A DNA stretch of 64,000 nt from DASTFY01 sp963829955. Lineage in GTDB: Bacteria > Actinomycetota > Acidimicrobiia > Acidimicrobiales > Ilumatobacteraceae. Shown piece by piece: positions 59,845-64,000 of the stretch. Location of the stretch: contig CAWHKS010000023.1 of assembly GCA_963829955.1 (NCBI GenBank), positions 34,019 through 98,018 of the forward strand, given 5' to 3'. The first letter of the stretch is position 1. Each line of letters begins with the position of its first letter. A program made the position numbers and the translations under genes. Under the pieces are notes generated by a model that worked only from the letters and a program-made list of their open reading frames with translations, was not told the DNA's origin and did not search any database.

Positions 59845-60153
59845 TCAGCCCTTCATCTCGGACAGCTCGTCGAGCGCGATGGAGCGACGGTTGCGGTAGA
59901 TGAGCAGCACCAGGGCCAGGCCCACGCCGACCTCGGCGGCCGCCACGGCGATGATGTAGAGCGCGAACGCGGAGCCGGCCGCCGCGTCCTCCCCCGAGCG
60001 CTGGAGCGCGAAGGCCAGCAGGTTGAGGTTGACCGAGTTGAGGATCAGCTCGATCGACATGAGGACGAGCACGGCGTTCTTGCGCGCCAGCACCCCGTAC
60101 ACGCCGATGGCGAAGAGCACGGCGCCGAGCAGCAGGAACTGGTTGATGAGCAC
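59845..60153 (-). CDS. nuoK: Complex I subunit K
   Basis: 102 residues with three TM helices: FLLLGAVLFAIGVYGVLARKN, AVLVLMSIELILNSVNLNLLAF (with the conserved Glu), and FALYIIAVAAAEVGVGLALVLLIYR (second Glu). GTG 60153 is used; the sequence VLINQFLLLG matches NuoK starts. It lies 7 bp ahead of nuoL. Together with NuoJ, it forms the E-channel of the membrane arm. Confidence 0.96.
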   Translation of the reverse strand: MLINQFLLLGAVLFAIGVYGVLARKNAVLVLMSIELILNSVNLNLLAFALQRSGEDAAAGSAFALYIIAVAAAEVGVGLALVLLIYRNRRSIALDELSEMKG

Positions 60154-60162
60154 GGCGGCGAC

Positions 60163-60658
60163 CTAATCCTTGCGGGCCAGGACGATGGCGCCGACCATGG
60201 CGGCCAGCAGGACGAACGACAGCGCCCAGAACGGGATCAGGTAGGGGCCGAAGATGGAGTCGCTGACGTTCTGGACGGACTGGATGGCCGGGTCCTCCGG
60301 CAGCTCGTCGTCTCCGAACGCGTCGAGCGAGCACGTAGACGAGCGTGCCGCCGAGCACGAGCGCGACGATGAGCGCGAGCGGCCAACTGCGGTTGTTGAG
60401 GTCGCGCTCCCTGCCGATCTGCGCGCGCGTGAGCATGGTGCCGAAGATGAACAGCACCATCACCGCGCCGACGTAGACCAGGACCTGGGTGACGGCGACG
60501 AACTCCGCCGCCAGCAGGATGTACTGCGCGGCGGCGCCGGCCAGCACCAGCACCAGCCACAGGGCGGCGTGCACGACGTTGTTGGAGGTCACGACGCGGA
60601 TCGCCCCGAGGATCATCAGCGCGGCGATGATGCCGAAGGCGATGTTCTGGGCGACCAC
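60163..60658 (-). CDS. nuoJ: Complex I subunit J, one frameshift
   Basis: GTG 60658 shares a base with the nuoI stop. TM helices are IAFGIIAALMILGAIRVV, HAALWLVLVLAGAAAQYILLAAEF, QVLVYVGAVMVLFIFGTML and LALIVALVLGGTLVYVL. A base error near 60325 follows; the corrected C-terminus reads DAFGDDELPEDPA, SIFGPYLIPFWALSFVLLAAMVGAIVLARKD with TAG at 60163. NuoJ contributes the pi-bulge helix that couples quinone reduction to pumping. Confidence 0.93.
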
Positions 60659-61149
60659 TACTTCTTGCCCTTCTTGTCCGCGCCGACCTCGAGGTCAGGC
60701 GCCTCGGGCACGGTCTCCATCCACTCGCCCAGCTTGTCCTTGTCGTGGAGGAGGTCGGCGATCCGGGGCTCCGAGTACTCGTACTCCGGGCTCCAGAACA
60801 GCGCGTCGAACGGGCACACCTCGACGCAGATGCCGCAGTACATGCACAGCGCGTAGTCGATGTCGAAGCGGTCGAGCGCCGACACCGTGCGGGGCTTGCC
60901 GCCGGGCCGGCGGGGCGGGGCCTTCTCCTTGTGGCCCTCGATGTAGATGCACCAGTCGGGGCACGAGCGGGCGCACAGCATGCAGACCGTGCAGTTCTCC
61001 TCCCGCAGCGCGATGACGCCGCGGGCCCGGGTGGGCGGCGCCTCCTTCTCCCGTGGGTACTGCACCGTGTTGGCGCCCTGGGTGATGGTGCGGGCCATCG
61101 TGCCGAGCGTGACGCCCAGACCCTTGATGACGCCGGGGACCTTGGGCAT
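60658..61149 (-). CDS. nuoI: Complex I subunit I (2x[4Fe-4S])
   Basis: MPKVPGVIKGLGVTLGTMAR, then GANTVQYPREKEAPPTRARG. The two ferredoxin motifs are CTVCMLCARSCPDWC and CMYCGICVEVCPFDAL, binding clusters N6a and N6b. The C-terminal tail is charged (EAPDLEVGADKKGKK). ATG 61149 is chosen by homology and because of the TGATG overlap with the expected nuoH end. The frame is open to nuoH upstream, so the data show an apparent nuoH-nuoI fusion of 509 codons. Confidence 0.93.
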   Translation of the reverse strand: MPKVPGVIKGLGVTLGTMARTITQGANTVQYPREKEAPPTRARGVIALREENCTVCMLCARSCPDWCIYIEGHKEKAPPRRPGGKPRTVSALDRFDIDYALCMYCGICVEVCPFDALFWSPEYEYSEPRIADLLHDKDKLGEWMETVPEAPDLEVGADKKGKK

Positions 61150-62187
61150 CAGAAGCGCCACCTTGAACACGGCCGTCACCATGATGTTGGCCAGAGCGAG
61201 CGGGATGAGGACCTTCCAGGCGAACCGCTGGAGCTGGTCCTCCCGGAAGCGGGGGTAGGTGAAGCGGATCCAGAAGATGATCCCGGCCAGCAGCACCAAC
61301 TTGCCGAGCAGGACCAGCGGCCCGACGACGTTCATGAAGTCCTCGGTCTGGTCGAACCAGGCCCCCGGGAGGGCCCAGCCGCCCAGGAAGAGGGTGGCGG
61401 CCACGGCGGCGAAGGCGCCGGCGGCGGCGAACTCGCCGATGAAGAACAGCAGGAACCGGAAGCCCGAGTACTCCGTCATGTAGCCGGCCACCAGCTCCGA
61501 CTCTGCGATGGGCATGTCGAACGGGGTCTGGGTGAGCTCGGCCTGGATCGCGATCATGAAGATCACGAAGCCCAGGAACTGCGTGATGACGTAGGGGCTG
61601 CCGATGATGTCGATCCCGAAGATCGCGCCCTCGCTCTGGGCGGCGACGATCCCCTGCATGTTCATCGTCTCGGCCTGGATGACGACGCCGACCACGGCCA
61701 GCACCATCGGGAGCTCGTAGGCGATCAGCTGGCCGGCGGCCCGCAGGCCGCCGATCAGCGAGTACTTGTTGGCGCTGGCCCAGCCGGCCATGAGGATGCC
61801 CAGCACCGAGATGCTCGACACGGCGAGCACGTAGAACACGCCGACCTCGAAGTCGGCGAAGACCGCGTCGGGCCCGAACGGCACGGCGACGTAGATGAGG
61901 AACACCGTGAGCACGACGACGTAGGGCGCCATGCGGAAGATCCGCAGGTCGGCGCCGCGCGGGCTGATGTCCTCCTTCTGGATGAACTTGCCGACCTCGG
62001 CGAAGAGCTGGAGCGAGCCGTACGGCCCGGCCTCCATCGGCCCGAGCCGGCTCTGCATGAAGCTCATCATCTTGAACAGGAAGAGGTAGACGAGCGTGCC
62101 GGCGGGCAGCAGCACGACGAGCAGCACGCCGAGGACGCGCAGCAGCGACTGTCCCCAGTACGGGATGCTGACGGCGAGGAGGCTCAT
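61149..62187 (-). CDS. nuoH: Complex I subunit H
   Basis: MSLLAVSIPYWGQSLLRVLG; quinone-site loops PMEAGPYGSLQLFAEVGKFI, QKEDISPRGADLRIFRMAPY and ELTQTPFDMPIAESELVAGYMTEYSG are all present; the last TM is WKVLIPLALANIMVTAVF. It holds much of the quinone chamber. No stop is read before nuoI; a TGA at 61149-61151, one base out of frame, overlaps the nuoI ATG and is the probable true end after a single-base error. Confidence 0.94.
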
Positions 62188-62200
62188 CGCCCGCTCCCGG

Positions 62201-63374
62201 TCACCGGTCGATGTCCCCCAGGATGAAGTAGAGCGAGGCGAGGATGGCGATGATGTCCGGCACGTACACGCCCCGCAGCACCCACGACGCGATCGAGATG
62301 TTGTTGAAGCTCGCCGTGCGGATCTTCACGCGGAACGGTCCGATGTCCCCCCTCGAGACGACGTAGTAGCCCATCTCGCCGAGCGGGTTCTCGGTCGAGA
62401 CCCAGGCCTCCCCCTCGGGCACCTTGATGATGCGGGGCACCTTGGCCATGATCGGCCCGCTGGGCATGGAGTCGACGAGCTGGTCGACGATCTTCGTGGC
62501 CTCCCGCGTCTCCTGGAGGCGCACCCACACCCGGGCGAACACGTCGCCGTCGGGGTGCGTCCACACCTTCCAGTCGCACTTGTCCCACGCCATCGGGAGC
62601 TGCTGGTCCCGCCGCAGGTCCCAGTCCACGCCCGAGCCCCGCAGGTTGGCGCCCGAGAGGCCGTAGCTGAGCGCCACCTCGGCGGGGATCACCCCGATGC
62701 CCCGGGTGCGGGCCTGGTAGATCTCGTTGCCGATCAGCAGCTCTTCCATCTCGTCGCAGAACCGGCGCATCTTCTTCATGACGGCCTTGGTCTCGTCGAT
62801 CCAGCCCTTGGGCAGGTCGTCCTTGAGGCCGCCGATGCGGTCGAAGTTGGGATGGAAGCGCCCGCCGGTCGCGCCCTCGATCAGGTTGAGGACGTACTCC
62901 CGGTCGCGGAACGCGTAGAAGACCGGGGTCGAACGCGCCGAGCTGCACGCCGAGATCGCCGAGGAACAGCGACACGTTGGCGATGCGCGAGAGCTCGAAG
63001 AGGATCGTGCGGATGTACTGCGCCCGGGGCGGCGCCTCGACCTCCATCAGCTTCTCGCAGGCGAGGATGAACGGCACCTCGTTGGCGAAGCTGCCCAACC
63101 AGTCGATGCGGTTGATGAGCGTCGTGACCTGCGGGAAGGTCCGGACCTCGGTCAGCTTCTCGTAGCCCCGGTGCATGTAGCCGGCCACCGGTTCGGCCCA
63201 GATGACCTGCTCGCCGTCGAGCCGGGCCACGATGCGCAGCGTGCCGTGCGTGGCCGGGTGCTGGGGGCCGATGTTGAGGGTCATGCCCTCGGTCTCGAGC
63301 TCCACGTTGACGCGCGCGTCGGCGGCCTGCCCGGCGATGTACCGGAGCTGGTCGCGATCGGTGACGGCCGTCAT
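62201..63374 (-). CDS. nuoD: Complex I subunit D (49-kDa), one frameshift
   Basis: About 391 codons. MTLNIGPQHPATHGTLRIV, AEPVAGYMHRGYEKL, and further LSYGLSGANLRGSGVDWDLRR and ISIASWVLRGVYVPDIIAILAS-type segments end at FILGDIDR. An indel near 62932 (after GAFDP) shifts to VFYAFRDREYVLNLIEGATGG. NuoD is the quinone-binding core subunit and is related to [NiFe]-hydrogenase large subunits. It lies 13 bp before nuoH, with no nuoE, F or G between. Confidence 0.95.
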
Positions 63375-64000
63375 CCGCCTCGCCCTCCGCGTCCACCGCC
63401 GCCTCGCCCCGGCCTCGCCGTCGGGAGCGGGCGTCGCCTCGGCCGGCGCCGCCCCTTCTTCTCAGGGTCGAACTCGGCCGGCATCGGCTCCACGTCCACG
63501 ATCCCCGGCCACGGCTTCACCATCCGGGCCAGGAGCGGGAAGTCCTTGCGTAGCGGGTTGCCCTCGAAGTCGGACGGCAGGTAGAGGTGGCGCAGGTCGG
63601 GATGCCCGAGGAAGTTGATGCCGAACATCTCCCACGCCTCGCGCTCGTGCCAGTTGGCGCCGGCGTAGACGCCGACCCAACTCGGCATCTCGGGAGACTC
63701 CCCTTCGGCGACGTCCGGCACGTCCGCCTTCAGGGTGAAGCCGAGGTGGCGGCTGGAGCTCGAGAGGCGGGCGAGGAGCTGGAACCGGGTGTCGCCACCG
63801 CAGTAGCCCTGACGGACCGCGGTCTCCCGCTCGGGCGGAGGCTCGGTCGGGTCGTCCTCGCCCCTGCCGTAGGGCGACGGCAACCAGTCCATCACCGAGA
63901 GGAAGCAGAAGTAGTCGAAGCCCAGCGCCTTCGCGGCCTCGCCGGCGCGCACCCACTCGTCCGTGCGGACTCGGACCCAGAGGTCGTCGTTCGGCTTGTG
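63371..64000 (-). CDS. nuoC: Complex I subunit C (30-kDa), start outside the window
   Basis: The frame enters from beyond the end of the window (NDDLWVRVRTDEWVRAGEAAK) and continues through LGFDYFCFLSVMDWLPSPYG, RFQLLARLSSSSRHLGFTLKA, WVGVYAGANWHEREAWEMFGI, HPDLRHLYLPSDFEGNPLRKDFPL. The C-terminus is a long Arg/Gly-rich tail (KKGRRRPRRRPLPTARPGRGG), unusual for NuoC, and overlaps the nuoD start (ATGA). NuoC is part of the peripheral arm. Confidence 0.94.
   Translation of the reverse strand, partial: HKPNDDLWVRVRTDEWVRAGEAAKALGFDYFCFLSVMDWLPSPYGRGEDDPTEPPPERETAVRQGYCGGDTRFQLLARLSSSSRHLGFTLKADVPDVAEGESPEMPSWVGVYAGANWHEREAWEMFGINFLGHPDLRHLYLPSDFEGNPLRKDFPLLARMVKPWPGIVDVEPMPAEFDPEKKGRRRPRRRPLPTARPGRGGGGRGGRGG

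Overview
The window is about 70% GC and looks like an actinobacterium of a deep branch, probably Acidimicrobiia or a relative. The reasons are the actinobacterial order tRNA-Thr, tRNA-Met, (tuf), rpmG, tRNA-Trp, secE-nusG-rplKA-rplJL-rpoBC, a group 1h (Hhy-type) [NiFe]-hydrogenase cluster with the actinobacterial accessory families DUF5947 and DUF6084, and many GTGA/ATGA start-stop overlaps. The taxon is inferred from gene content only; no rRNA gene is present.

Layout. 1-2021 (+): a truncated phytanoyl-CoA dioxygenase-like gene and an amidohydrolase. 2071-7170 (-): rpsL-rpsG-fusA-tuf-rpsJ, with one small membrane-protein gene on the opposite strand between rpsG and fusA. 7171-26589: a block of about 19 kb that separates rpoC from rpsL, genes that are normally adjacent. 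It holds, on the minus strand, a SIS-HypC fusion, a GmhA-like isomerase, hypE, hypF, the hydrogenase small and large subunits, a NifU-like protein, DUF5947, DUF6084, a protein of about 460 codons of unknown function, a maturation protease, two tiny single-TM proteins, a YceI-like protein, hypA, hypC and hypD. Beside these sit a double-PAS protein, an 89-aa membrane-anchored protein, a PadR-YceI fusion regulator and an FtsX-type permease. 26590-40205 (-): rpoC, rpoB (with its own strong promoter), rplL, rplJ, rplA, rplK, nusG, secE, tRNA-Trp, rpmG, a second tuf, tRNA-Met and tRNA-Thr. 40324-47442: an acetyltransferase, an HTTM membrane protein, a secreted imelysin / di-heme oxidoreductase / imelysin operon and an alpha/beta hydrolase. 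47458-54203: tRNA-Tyr, a YajQ protein, an ABC transporter with a LolA-like partner, acetyl-CoA synthetase and a MidA/NDUFAF7-like methyltransferase. 54200-64000 (-): complex I genes nuoC-D-H-I-J-K-L-M-N, with no nuoE, nuoF or nuoG between nuoD and nuoH.

How the parts fit. The hydrogenase block encodes a high-affinity H2-oxidising enzyme with most of its maturation machinery (HypA, C, D, E, F and protease, but no HypB). Two single-TM micro-proteins and lipid-binding YceI domains are candidates for membrane attachment and quinone contact, because the small subunit has no Tat signal. Electrons would enter the quinone pool that complex I also serves.

The most unusual find is a structured RNA-like element present three times (7305-7390 +, 34321-34407 -, 34532-34622 +). 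Its closing helices covary, its core sequence is nearly invariant, and its terminal tetraloop differs in each copy (GGAA, GUGA, GAAA) while staying GNRA. One copy lies at the junction between the hydrogenase block and the ribosomal genes, and two lie between rplL and rpoB.

Data quality. Dozens of one-base indels break otherwise well-conserved genes, including essential ones (fusA, rpoB, rplL, nuo genes). I treat them as sequence or assembly errors. Most broken genes are annotated as one CDS spanning the pieces, with the break stated.
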